Shown here: positions 11,832-24,100 of the stretch, piece by piece
Position numbering within the stretch: position 1 is the stretch's first letter
How the letters are laid out: every line of letters starts with the position of its first letter
Position numbers and translations under genes: made by a program
Source of the DNA: Enoplolaimus lenunculus
Taxonomy: Eukaryota > Nematoda > Enoplea > Enoplida > Thoracostomopsidae
Assembly (NCBI GenBank): GCA_030248215.1
Contig: JASANG010000274.1
Span: forward strand, 80,898-144,897
Reading direction: 5' to 3'
DNA length: 64,000 nt
The notes under the pieces: model-generated
Databases searched by the model: none
What the model saw: the letters and a program-made list of their open reading frames with translations, nothing else
What the model was told of the DNA's origin: nothing

Positions 11832-14343
11832 TTGCACCCTGCTTACAATATTACATATATATGTCAAATGTAGCATGCAAACTTAAAACTCAAACACTAT
11901 TTCCTTCTCAAATAAGTGATAACTTGCAAAATATTCCTTGACTCGTGTTCTGTTGCACAATAAAAACAGAATTTACAAACAAGCAAGACATTTCCATTCC
12001 TAACATTATCATTATTTTCGGTTGCTTGTGTTATGTTTACATTCACGTTCACTTTAACAAAATTAAATTTCTGCAGGAGCCACATGACCCTAGCAGATTA
12101 CCCGGCAAACATTAGTATCACTTGTGTTATCAGTTAATAAGCTCTGTCTACTATTATAATGTTACAATCAAACACTATCTATGGGTAACGTAACAACACT
12201 ACACTGGACCTGTTTAATCATGCACATAACTGTTGATAACGCAACTGAAACGAAAATGGTTAACTGTTCAATACCTTCCCCCTAATAAGTCAGTTAAATT
12301 TTCCACCTTACAGGGCATCAATTAAGGTCCCTCCAAGCCGGTTTAGACTGTTTAAACATAGCTAAACTGAAATAAGGTAAAGCGAACCACAAAAATAATC
12401 ATAACACGTTTTTAAACAACCAAACCACTAAAAATAAGACGGTATATTTAACCGAAGATAAAAAAACGGATAAACTCAGAAAAATGTTAACCAACCACAA
12501 AAAAGTGCCAAAAAGTTGTAATTCATCAGAATTAGCGAACCGAACAACAGCGAAACGACGCAAACAGGTGTCTTGTGTGTTAATACACCCCTGGAAAGCC
12601 TTTCCATGTTCGCCTCAATGGCATCTTAGATGTACATTGACCCATGATTCCAACTCAAGTAACCTCCTATATCTCTAGCTTGTTACTATATTCGTCAAAT
12701 TTCATTCGTTCAATTCTACTCTTACGATGAGTAAAACTTGTTAATGGCAAAAGTACTCTGATTGATCCACATATCTTTGGTTGTATGTAAGTTTCTATAG
12801 TAAAACTTTGAAAGAATTCCAATCAAACATAAAAATCAATACCGAAGCTGGTGTATAATATATTGGCAAATGAATGGACTTTTCAAAACGACACTGTACA
12901 TTTCAGGTCTTAAATACTGCAGACTTGTGCTGTTTAAAATTTAAATGCTAAAGGCGAATCTGTTCGTGAAATCTGTTGAATAATCGGATTAGCGTTCAAA
13001 TATTTTCGATACGACTAATTTTGCTCATTCATTGTTTAAATTGGTTAACACAAGTGTTTTATACGAAATTTGAATGTAAATATGAAAAGATTGACACGGT
13101 GAAGCAATGGTTTAAACTTATCGACAAATAGCGAATTACGATTAATCATGGTACCGAACACATGGTACTTAGGTATGTTACGGATGCGGATGTTTCAAAA
13201 TCAGAGGATGCAGAGTTTAATTATATTCAAGCAATGTATATTTACAGTGAGCGGGGGCCAGTGTTTCACATTCTTACATGTACGTGCAGGGTGCAGTATA
13301 ACATATCCACAAGACGTGAGAGCCCCATCAGTTTTTAATGATTAACGAATTGAAAATATTCATGTGAGAAAGGATAGTGAAATCATGCGCAAAAAAAGAA
13401 ACGCAGATACGGACGTCCGCAGCATCTTACATGATAGTAGCCACAAACTTGGTATTGTGCTAAATTTTACAAGTGAAAGTTTACAACACTCAACAACATG
13501 CTCAACTGTATATGGGAATAGAGGGGGGGGGGGCGAAAATGTTGAGCGCCGTCCGTAAATATATTTTCTTCATTACCATTTTCGCCTCAAGTAGTCGTCT
13601 TGAACCCCTCTGGTTAAACTCACGACATTAATTTAATTCAAGTTTAATGACTTGGCAAAACTGGCTCATAATCTCATTCTCTATATCCTTGTCCAAAATT
13701 CGTTCTTAGTAATGCATAGGAATTGATATCGCATACAATGATTCCAATTGGCGTTTAGGCTTTGTTCGTGGATGTAGACAGGATTTTGGATAGGGGGCTA
13801 CGCTATAAAATAATTTTCGAATTAAGGGGTTTGCGGTACAAACTAAGAAGTATCCAGAAACCTCTGTACGCCCAAGAGAGTTTGGTTCTTTTAGACCCCC
13901 CTGTCTGCGCAGTTGCAATTTGCTCCTATTTTAATTCCACTCGATTAGTTTTGAAGTAAAACGCAACAGACACGCTTGAGTCATAGAGAAGGAAAAAGGA
14001 ATTTAAACAATGTTTTTAAAACTCTCATGGCGAATATATGCCGCTGAAGTAAACATTTTACAAGTCATTTAAATGTCGCATTTAAAAATTTATGGTTATT
14101 GCTTAAAAATATGCAAACTTTAATATCAAACCCATGGAAACTGGGGTTTATACAAAGGGAGGTATTCCTCGTGAAACTTTATTCTACAAAGACGCGAAAA
14201 ATACCATTGCCTGTTTTAGAACAAAACGGCTGGATGCTAATGTCTGAACAAAATTTTCTCGCTCGCTAACAATCAACAATTATGATGGAACTCGATCCCT
14301 AAATGAATTCCACGCTGCACCCCTGGGTGATAGCTTTTAGTAT
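11832..14343. other. no gene seen
   Basis: About 2.5 kb of AT-rich spacer. Frames at 12484-12678, 13148-13345 and 13364-13558 have no recognisable product. A short run of G lies near 13520. Confidence 0.4.
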
Positions 14344-14785
14344 CAAATAGGGACATAGGGAATGAAATATGTAACATTTTGTTTGTTATAGGAACTTGGG
14401 TAAATGGTTAATATATTTGCGCATAAATCGTGAGAACTTTGCGGACGGCCATACATTTATATTCGACAGATATTTCCAGGAATCGGAAATTCTTTGAATA
14501 TTTTAAATATTATTCTCCTTATTCAAAACGTGGCTAGCTCATGTTGGCAGGGACATATGGAATGAAATGTGTAGCATATTGTTTGTTATAGGAACTTGAG
14601 TAAATGGTCAATATATATATTTGCGCATGAATCCTGGGAACTTGGCGGACGGCGAGTATATGTCGCAATTTAAATTTCTGCCATACATTTATAATCGACA
14701 GATTTTTCCAGGAATCAGAAATTTTTTGAATATTTTGAATAAAATTCTCCTTATTCAAAACATGGCTAGCTCATATGGGTAAATG
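14344..14785. repeat. tandem duplication, two units of about 200-230 bp
   Basis: Two consecutive diverged copies start GGGACATAGGGAATGAAAT (about 14351) and GGGACATATGGAATGAAAT (about 14550). Each ends with TTATTCAAAACRTGGCTAGC. The second unit carries a small extra insertion. No coding capacity. Confidence 0.8.
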
Positions 14786-17700
14786 TGAGATTATTACAAT
14801 TAATGTTTTGCAATGTTAGCCAAAGTTAAAATTCATCTAATAAAATCAAAAAGATTGTATTTGGTCGTTTCGTAAACCGGATATATGTTCCCAATCAAAC
14901 TCGGAGAAAATTTTATTATTTGTATGCTCATTAGTTGTAAATTACATATATATCACAGTTTTTCAGTACAGATATGGTTCAAACGGTTGATTAGAAATAA
15001 ATATGACGAAATTCATTCAAAAGCTAAGAAATATGTATATTTTTCTCTGATAGTTCAGAAAATGCTCCGTATATTCGTATGCCTCAACTGTATTGGTGGA
15101 AAAATAAAAATCTTTTAGACTTTCGTATTTCAATACTCGTTTTCCGTTTCTGTTCTTTTGATCACTATGAGTTTCCGATATTTTTATTATTCGTTTACTG
15201 TAGTGACCAGAATAGTGTAGGACTTACTCTACATCTTTCTGTTATATGTTCTTCTTTGTAGGTAGAATGACTTGCTCCGAAGGATTTCTGTTGATACCCA
15301 AGTAGTGTTGTGCACCGGCCAGTAATTTAACTTATCACAGAAACAACTAAATTGTGAGATTATAAATTTAATATTTTTAATCATATTTAGATTTCGATTG
15401 TAAAACTTTTATCTGAAATCTGGCATGTTGCATACTGTTATCATTATGGTCAATGTTAAGATTGAATGACTAGCTGAAACTATTTTTGGTTGCAATTGTA
15501 TTCTAGACAGCTAATGGTGTGATAAAGTGGTCAAATAATCTGGGTTCCATTGCTTTTAGAAAAATATAGTGAAACGATTCACCGGAGTATAAGGGAATAA
15601 AAAATAATCGGACTAAATTATCTCAGATTTTCTCACCGATTAAGAAGGATTTTGAAAAGCAAAAGGTTTATAGTTAGATTCAATGTAAATGAAAGTTTTG
15701 TTTGTTTGTGATAGCCACGAGTTGTGCCTACGCTGCAATCCTGCTGGTTTGTCCCGGGACAGCTGTACGGTGCTCACTGTAAAATGGGCTAATATTTTGT
15801 CATTGAATGATTTGTCGTAATTGCATGAAGGAACAGAGGTCGGCACGGTGTAACCAAATATCCGTTTCCGTTATAGAAGTAATGGAAATTCCATTTTTAC
15901 GTTCAAAATTAGTTATAAATCGGCTGACAGAGACGTGTGTCTTAAAATTAATTGAAAGTTTCTGTGCAGGTAAAATTATTCCAAATTGATTATTACCTCC
16001 ATTGTAAGTACAGTCAAACAATGTCAAACGGCTTACCTACATATTAAACTAAAATACGCACACAATTCTGAAATACAATACGCAAGCCTTGCACTTCTGT
16101 TACCACTCCAATAATATAATAAAATCAAATTAACTCATGAAAGAAGCAGGTGTTCAAAGTAAATTAAACGTGTAAAATTACACCAGTTTTGCACACAATT
16201 TTCGTACACTTTTACAATGGCATACATTATAATCGTTGAAGTATGAGCAAATGTATTGTAAATAATTTTCATGCTTTAAAATCATAAACAACGACAAGCA
16301 ATTGTAACATCGAATACATTATTATTTAATGGCAAATTCACGGTCGCGTCCGCAGACAAGATAAATCTCGAAAAATCCACATGAAAGACAGAAAGATATT
16401 AGGCTAATTAGAATATTTTTATCCGAATAATGGTTATTGATTTGCGTTGCAGTAGGACTGCCGCAAAAATAAAAACTGCTAGCCAATCGCAGCGCCTCAC
16501 TTGTCAGACCTAAGTAATCGAACTTTTATTGAAACCATGACATGCTATTTTGGTGATATTTTGACTTAAAAAATTTAATCAATTTATTTAAAGAGTCACA
16601 AAATTCAGTTTAAAAACGAAATTCGCTTTTGCGTGAAACAATTCTAACCGAAACTCATTAATTTAAGACAATGCTGTCAGTTCCCTTAACAATTGATTCC
16701 ACTCATTCCAGGCTAAATACAGGACCGATACAATTGAATATATATTGGGTGCACAGCAAGCTAAATGCTAATTATTAGAAGGTGTACGGTGTTTTAAGGA
16801 AACGACAAAGACATTCAAGTGATTAGTAGCTTAAGTCTATACTCATCAGCTGACTGCCCTATACAGACTGGAAATATTTCAAGGTCTCCAATGCCTTTAG
16901 TGGTTTTACTTTAGTCATTATCAAGTTCAACGGACCATTTCAGTATCACTGATAATCGAATATGCAATTAAACGATGGTAAATTCCAGATTGCTTAAAGG
17001 TAAAAGGGTGACTATGCTTGGTCTAATAAAATATGTTAAAAATGGTTTGGGGCACAGTGTGGTCACCATATGTAGCAATAACCTAGATGTTCAATTAGTA
17101 TTGCAGCTACAAAAATTATACCGAATATACTAAGAAATTTTGCATCTGTTACTTGTTTGTTTAAACAAAAGAGGTTTTTACAGTCTACACAAATGAAATG
17201 ATTGCGCGGCTACAAAATTTTTTTATGCAGTTCGATATCCACAAAATTTCAAGCTTGGAATATATATATCTACTTGCTATATCTTAAAAATTTAAGTCTG
17301 AAATTTCAGTATTTTTATGATGCTATTCAAATTGTTAAATATTAAGGCGGGTGGAGCTTGTCCTTTTTTATCTAATGACACCAGCCACGGTTATTAGACA
17401 GTTGAACGAAAAAATTTGTTTGGCAATGAGGTATGAATCGTTTCCATACTTAAATTTAGTGCTTCGATTTCAACCACAGCTGGAATTAATTACGTAACCA
17501 GTGACACCGAGCAGTCATATAGAACAATTTTTAAAAGAATCAACATAGGTTTTGTGGAGAAGCTAATAAAGAAGATTTCTAGCGAGAAGTCCGCGGAGAT
17601 TTATCAAGTTACAAGCTATGCTTCTCAAATCGTTATCACGCTGTCTTGGGCAAAGGTTTGAGACGGTCTGAAGGCCGTCTCTCATAATATGAGGTACTTC

Positions 17701-18086
17701 CGTGGTACAGAGTTTTACAATGCTTTTTCTCAAAATATTTTGTTTTGTAGACCATTTTCAGATTTTTAGCTTAGCTATCTTAAACCTAAATTTGTTGAAA
17801 AAATCTCCGTGAAAAAATTGCAAATTAGATTTCAGTTTCAGAACAAAAGCTTCCCAATTTTTAGCCCCGTCACCCCCCCCCAAAAAACCGTATTGCGACT
17901 ATTGATCTTCCTGTACCAAAACGTGAGGTCTATTTTGCAAACTTCATTGCATGTGCAATACTCACAATACAACACAACACACACAATAGTTAGCAGTCTC
18001 TGCATGTTCGGTACGTTAACGGTGCATATATATGCATGTACTATATCAGACGTAAATTATTAGGTATAGCTGCCGGTAACGTTATG
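14786..18086. other. no gene confirmed
   Basis: About 3.3 kb of AT-rich DNA. I found no exon that I could assign to a protein. The missing C-terminal exon of POLR3C could lie in this stretch or up to 21120. Confidence 0.4.
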
Positions 18087-18350
18087 ACGCAGTGGTCTAG
18101 CGGGTTGGCTTAAAAATGGCATCTTTGGTGGCTTTAGTTGGATTGTACCGGTTCGATTTCTGGTGGGGGGTTTTGCCATTTGAAATGGTGTCCCAGTACC
18201 ACGTCCATACTTTAAAATGCGAGGATAATTTTAGAAGCGGTAGATTTTTGCTAAGTTCACATGAAAAACGAAACTTATTTATTTTTACCAGTATACACAA
18301 CACGTCGTATTGAATTGCACGCAACGTTAAGAAAGCAATGACACGCTATA
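18087..18350 (+). mobile_element. tRNA-derived SINE
   Basis: The head carries a pol III A-box-like stretch (CGCAGTGGTCTAGCGGGTT) and, about 60 bases on, a B-box GGTTCGATTTC. This is the spacing of a tRNA gene, but the arms do not form a full cloverleaf. The sequence then runs into an unrelated tail. I infer a tRNA-derived SINE; its 3' limit is approximate. Confidence 0.55.
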
Positions 18351-18534
18351 TACGCTTTAGTACATATTAGTTCACCAATTGTAGGCCTATCTCCGTCATC
18401 TGTTCTTGCAGAAAATTGACCTCCGGCTCTGAAAGAAGTTATGTCAGAGGTTCCGGAATTTAAACGTTTGTCGATTTGCTACATTAAACAAGTAGACCTG
18501 TATATTTTCTATCTAGTTTTGATTCATGCAAGGA

Positions 18535-18630
18535 TTAACCTACTGCTCCGACTTTTTCGTGTCTCCGGCAGCTTTTGCCTACCTCCAGCTCCGGCATTTT
18601 TCACTTCCAGTTCCGCCTTGCTTCACAGGT
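18535..18630. repeat. decayed TTCCGG-family fragment
   Basis: Degenerate CTCCGGCA...TTTTTCACTTCCAGTTCCG words resemble one end of the TTCCGG MITE. No second end is found. Confidence 0.3.
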
Positions 18631-18786
18631 CGTTATTAGGGATGCGCGGTCGAAGGAACAAGTTTTCTCGTCCACAAAGGATATATTTTCATGCAGGGGT
18701 CTTAATAACAAAATTGCACAATATTGGTATAACTATGTATCCCGTAAAATCGCATGTTTAAACTGTTACTGGATATCACCGTAAAC

Positions 18787-19103
18787 TCCTGTAGTTATAA
18801 TGCGGAGTTCACGTTATAACTGAGGCATCCTGGAACACGTTTTGTCCCATGTTAATTCGACGTCAACATAAAATTTTGTGATGTGAATAGCGGTTTGTAG
18901 ACAAAATATGAATGTCACGCGATATTGACTTACAAGTTTCGCATCTCCAAAAATCATCGTATACAAACAGCCATATGTCACATGATACCGCAGACAGCGG
19001 ATTTACGTGTAGACAAATTGTTAGCCGCTATTGTAATAGGGACAAAATGTGTCCAGGCTGTCTCAGTTATAACGTGATCTCCGCATAAAAGGCGCAAGAG
19101 TGG
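18787..19103. mobile_element. inverted-repeat element, CACGTTATAACTGAG ends
   Basis: The two ends are long inverted repeats of about 50 bp. The left contains ATGCGGAGTTCACGTTATAA and CTGGAACACGTTTTGTCCC; the right end, reverse-complemented, contains ATGCGGAGATCACGTTATAA and CTGGACACATTTTGTCCC. The interior is about 200 bp and non-coding. I could not define the target duplication, so the superfamily is open. Confidence 0.7.
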
Positions 19104-19849
19104 ATGATACCTTGAAACAGCATGCAAAAGAGAACCTGCATGGAAACGTATGTACTCAACGCGCGTCGCGTTTTGGCCTACCGCTTTCAAATGATTCTAA
19201 ACATAAATTTGAGAACATGTTTCGTTTGTACACCTATGCAAATCAAACATCGCGATTTATCATGGCTGTTTGAGTAACAATATCGAAAAAATCTCCAATT
19301 GGCAAGTAAATTTAATAGTTCAAGCTTCGGATAACCTATATCGCAAAAATTCATTTCGGAAACATGAGACGCTTTTGCAAAACTTAGAAGGGAATAGATA
19401 TTCTCCAACAATATATTGCTTTACACTATTTTTTGGAAGTCACTGCTTTACTGTAGAAACTTAAAAGCAATATTGGTTTAACCCTTTACCACATGAATAT
19501 TTTCAGTTTCATATGAGAAGTAATTTTAAAGTAAGATTCGATCCTCATGTTCACGGGTGGCATGCGTTTACGATAACCGCTGAACTGTAGGAGTTTGACG
19601 CTCGAGACCACGTGGGCTCTCACGCCTTGTGGAGATTGTGCACTGCGCATATATGCTTGAATTGAAAAACTGCAGCAAAGAAAACATTAATAATTGTACA
19701 AGGGAGCATGTAGGTAAAACTTGCTACAAAATGTTAGTTAAATTGCCATACCAAAATCTGATTTCATTTGTCTCTCTCATTCATAATAAAAATGCACATT
19801 AGCCAATATTTATACACAGACAACTAATCATATATATTCACTAAGACGA
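19104..19849. other. no gene seen
   Basis: Spacer with short frames only. Confidence 0.4.
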
Positions 19850-20015
19850 CCAATGTATGGAACATGGTCGTAATTGAGTATAAGCATATTCCTCAGGCTA
19901 AGCGTAAAAATTAGCTTATACCTAAACCTGGACAAAAATAGTGTGAAGCTTAAGCTTATTCTATTGCAGTCCCGCAGAAAAAAGTTCCGCCCCTGATCTT
20001 TACATGGGCATCTAA
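19850..20015. mobile_element. TAAGCC-family element
   Basis: It contains AAGCATATTCCTCAGGCTAA, then GAAGCTTAAGCTTATTCTAT, and ends TTCCGCCCCTGATCTTTACA. It shares all three blocks with the copy at 4030-4225. Confidence 0.55.
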
Positions 20016-20030
20016 GTTTAAATGTTAAAC

Positions 20031-21120
20031 ATACAAAACAAGCAAACAAAACCTCGCGAAGAAAATCAAACAGGAGGTGCTTAGTATTTTAACGAAGTAT
20101 GCCGTTCCTTGAAAATTGTAACTTTCTGAAACGTTCAGTTAAAATTAGTTTTTACTAAATATTCCAGTAACCGAAAATTAAGGTAAGTTAATCTAAACAA
20201 TAATATTCTGTGTTTTACGCTCTGTACAAAAATATCACGTATCACTGCAACAAATTGTTCACCAACTTTCAAAGAAACATCTTCTAGATAAATTGCAGTA
20301 CTGTTAAGAGAGATCTGATACAAATGCCAAGTAACTCCTCAAAATGAATATAGTTACGTCAACTTGCATTTCAGCTTGCACAATTTTCGTAAAATGTTTT
20401 TTGTATAATTCAATTTGTTCTTTTTTAGCTGTCGGCATATACCCTTCTTGTACTTCTTGAATCTAAAATTCCCTATACTTATACCACTCTCTGAATACGT
20501 AACAAACTGTATACATAGATTTAAGCAGTGTCTAAAAACATTATATAATTTGCTACATCTTCATTCAAAAAAGTTTGCACATACAATACACGGTGAATAC
20601 ACTAAAAATGCGCCCACTATATGATAGGAGGATTGGGGGACTAGAGACTGAAAGATTAGGCTTATGCTTAGTGGGCAGGCCCCTATAGTTTACGTGGGAA
20701 TATTTTTTCAAAACTTTCCGAGCGGGCGAGATATCTGATTTCGTATATCAAATAGCTCCTATTTGTAGCTAAGCCATTACTGCGTTCGCGTTTGCGGTTG
20801 CATAACCGAGGTTAAATTTTCTGTGCTCGGTATTCAGTCATGTTGCAGTTCTTCCAGAAAATTTTAAACATCATTCAGCAAATTTAAACAGTGGCAATGG
20901 ATCACCAATACCAAGCAGTGTGTCACGCAAACTAATTGTTTTGAAACCTTATAAAGCAGTAAATATTTCGCATAAAAGCACACCGAATCTTGTACCAAAC
21001 AAGTAGGTACACACTTAGCCTCAGTCATACTTGTTTATATTGGAAACCCTTACCCCAAAAAGCGTTTGAAACCAGTTGTTCAAATGTTGTTGTACACACA
21101 GCAAAATTTAATCAACCAAC
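20031..21120. other. no exon confirmed downstream of POLR3C
   Basis: POLR3C should continue here on the minus strand into a C-terminal exon of roughly 40 codons. I could not find a segment that both matches the family's end and fits the phase. Confidence 0.4.
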
Positions 21121-24100
21121 CTGAGTTTGTTTCGTTTCTTCGTCCAATCGCGGATCCTGTTCAATTTTCATTATCAACGCTTCCACTTTTTGTTCGTCTT
21201 CAATGATTTGCCTGAAAACAGAATACAACAAAATCCGTACATAACAATGAAATGTAAGTTATTTATGTTGTAGTCAGCGACAGGAGTAACACAGAGCAGC
21301 GGGTACCACCTTTTACCCGCCATTCACATGTGGGACGGGGGCTCGGACACCCTAGTTGCGGATCTGGATTAAAACATTTATCAAAATTCCTGCTAAAATT
21401 CTTAATATTTTCCAAACAACGATTTCACACGAGGTCAAGAATTCAAATTTCAGAATGAGTCCCAGCAAAAACATTGTTTATGGGAAGAGAATGGATACGA
21501 TCAATCATGTGCTGATAATCACTAACTTTACTACGAAGACCGTTCCGGAACTAAGCCATAGCCAAAATGATTGGTACTTTACGTATTCCGACCGTGTCGA
21601 GCAGAGCGTTTCGAGCCTGCCGGTAATATAACACTAGCAGCTTCATGTATCAACATTAAATCCAATTTCAAAATTCTACGTTTCTTTCAACCTGTTAGCG
21701 TTGAGTACTTACGCAAGTCACTATCATAAAAAGAAAATAAACCCAACTAACTTGTTATCGTCAGTTTCTTTCTGACGTCGAAGTATCAAATTGTATTCCG
21801 CCTAAATCAATCATACAAATCACCCTGGCATACCCTTTGATAAAACAGCACTATATTGCCAGCGTGAACCTCTCAAAAGTAACAATAAGTTAAAGCGAAA
21901 GTCTCCGGAACAATTAAACACAGTCACTTATCAGTCGTGAAAATTAATTCGTAAGCTTAATTTTTCAATTACTGCAATCTAGTTTTAGAAACAACAATCA
22001 GGTTACTACTGAAATCATATTAAACGCCTAAACTTCAGAAATACACGAAAACTGATTAACATAATATGTATATTAAAAATGGTGTCCGCTTTTATCAAAT
22101 CAGAGTTAGTAACTGAGATAAGTGTGATTGCAAATCTTACGTGAAGCCAAAAGCGCAGCCATAAATGATCTAAGAGTCAAAACCTTTCTTTGAAAATTAT
22201 ATAACAGAACGTAACCTTCAGTTCCAAAATCTTTCCTGCACTCCTGTGTTTCATCTACGTACCTTATAAGAAATATCCAAGCAGTGTCTAACAACCCGAT
22301 TGAAATTGACATGAAATAAGTAAAACGAGCGTGACGGAGCAAAATCGCCAGTTTTACATACTTCCTACAAAAATATTTTGATACCGTTTCCAATAAGAAT
22401 AAGTTGAGCGCAGTAAGTATCGAAAATGGTGTGCTCACGTAACACAGGTTCCCAAACTTTGTTAGGTACACTTTTCACGGATGTAATTGAGAATTCCGGC
22501 GAGGTAACGGAAAAACCCAAATTGTAATTGAGATAACCACAGATGTAGTTGAGATACTCAATATGTGACTGAGAAAGGCGAACATGTAATAAACTGAGAA
22601 ACTCAATTGTAGTTAAAAAACCCAATTATGTAGTTGAGAAAATCAAATAATATGAATGTAATTGAGAAATTGGGTGTGTTTAAATAAATAGCAAAAACTT
22701 TTCTGTTATTCTGTGCATTATTTCATTTCCTAGTTATAGTAGGGTAATAACACACAGATTACGAATTGAACAAATGAAATAAGAGTTTAGTGTGCACATT
22801 AAAAATCAGTTTTGTTGTATATTTTTTAATTATAATATATTTTAAAATCTCGCTTTTTCTTATTTAAAGTTTTCATATTCATACTTCTATCTTTGTTTAT
22901 CTTTTATTTAATTAATTTCTCATTTACGCCTTCGGTTCTCTCAATTACACGATAAATTTTCTCAATTACATGATAGGTTTTTCAATTACACGATAGGTTT
23001 TCTCAATTATATATTTTGTTTTCTCAATTACTTATTCGGTTTTCTCAATTATTTTGGGTTTTCTCAATTACAAGTTGAATTTCTCAATTACATCTGTGGT
23101 TTACTCAATAACATATTGAGTTTCTCAATTGCACCTTAGTTTTTCCCAATTACAAATTGAGTTTCTGAATCCCATCTTAAGTGTTCACAATACAATTTAG
23201 CTGAATTCTCTGTAAAGTGTAATTCGAAAAATTAATAATATAAGAAATATTTACCTTCGACTGTATGTGTTTTCTCCATTTTATTCGACAATTGAGTCTG
23301 TTGTTTTATCTGGTAGAGATGTTAAAATTTATTTGGAAAACTGTGAAATATGATTCATGATATGGGTATTAAAAAGATAGTCGATTTTACTTTGAAAAAC
23401 TAATGGATTGTAAAAATCAATAACTGAGCGGCATTACTTCTATTAGGTTTCTGACTAGGTTTCATTCGCAGCTGGGTGCTAGTGTTTACTTGTCGATTGG
23501 TGGTTATACGATTCTGCATTCTGGCTTCTTACGATCACTAACCCGTAACGCAAAGTGAGTCGGTAAGTGGTGAATTTATTTAAGTAAGCGTTACATTTTT
23601 GGAGGTCATACTGGTGATCAAACCCAGAATCTCCAACTCTCTCAATAACATCTTCGGTTTTCACAATTACACTGAGTTTCTCAATTACACTGAGTTTCTC
23701 AATTACACCTTCGGTTTTCTCAATTACACTGAGTTTCTCAATTACATCTTCGGTTTTCTCAATTACATATTGCGTTTTTCAATATCAACTTCAGAGTTCT
23801 CAATCCGTAAAAGGTATATTTTTGCTGAGATCATTACGTTTCACATTACGCCCGAGAATCTGCATTAAAACAATATGCATGCTATACGAACAATTTTCGA
23901 GTCGCGGGAATAATGTTTTTGTTCACTTGATTAAAACATTCATTTTTACCAGTTTATGTTCTGCATTCATTCCTTTTAAGTTTGGTTCGCATTTTCAAAT
24001 GACTAATACTGCACCAACTGTCAGTTCGCGATAGGTTTTCACAAAACGAACTACTGTATTTACAATATTAAACGATTTTTACAGGGTGCAAACATTCGCC

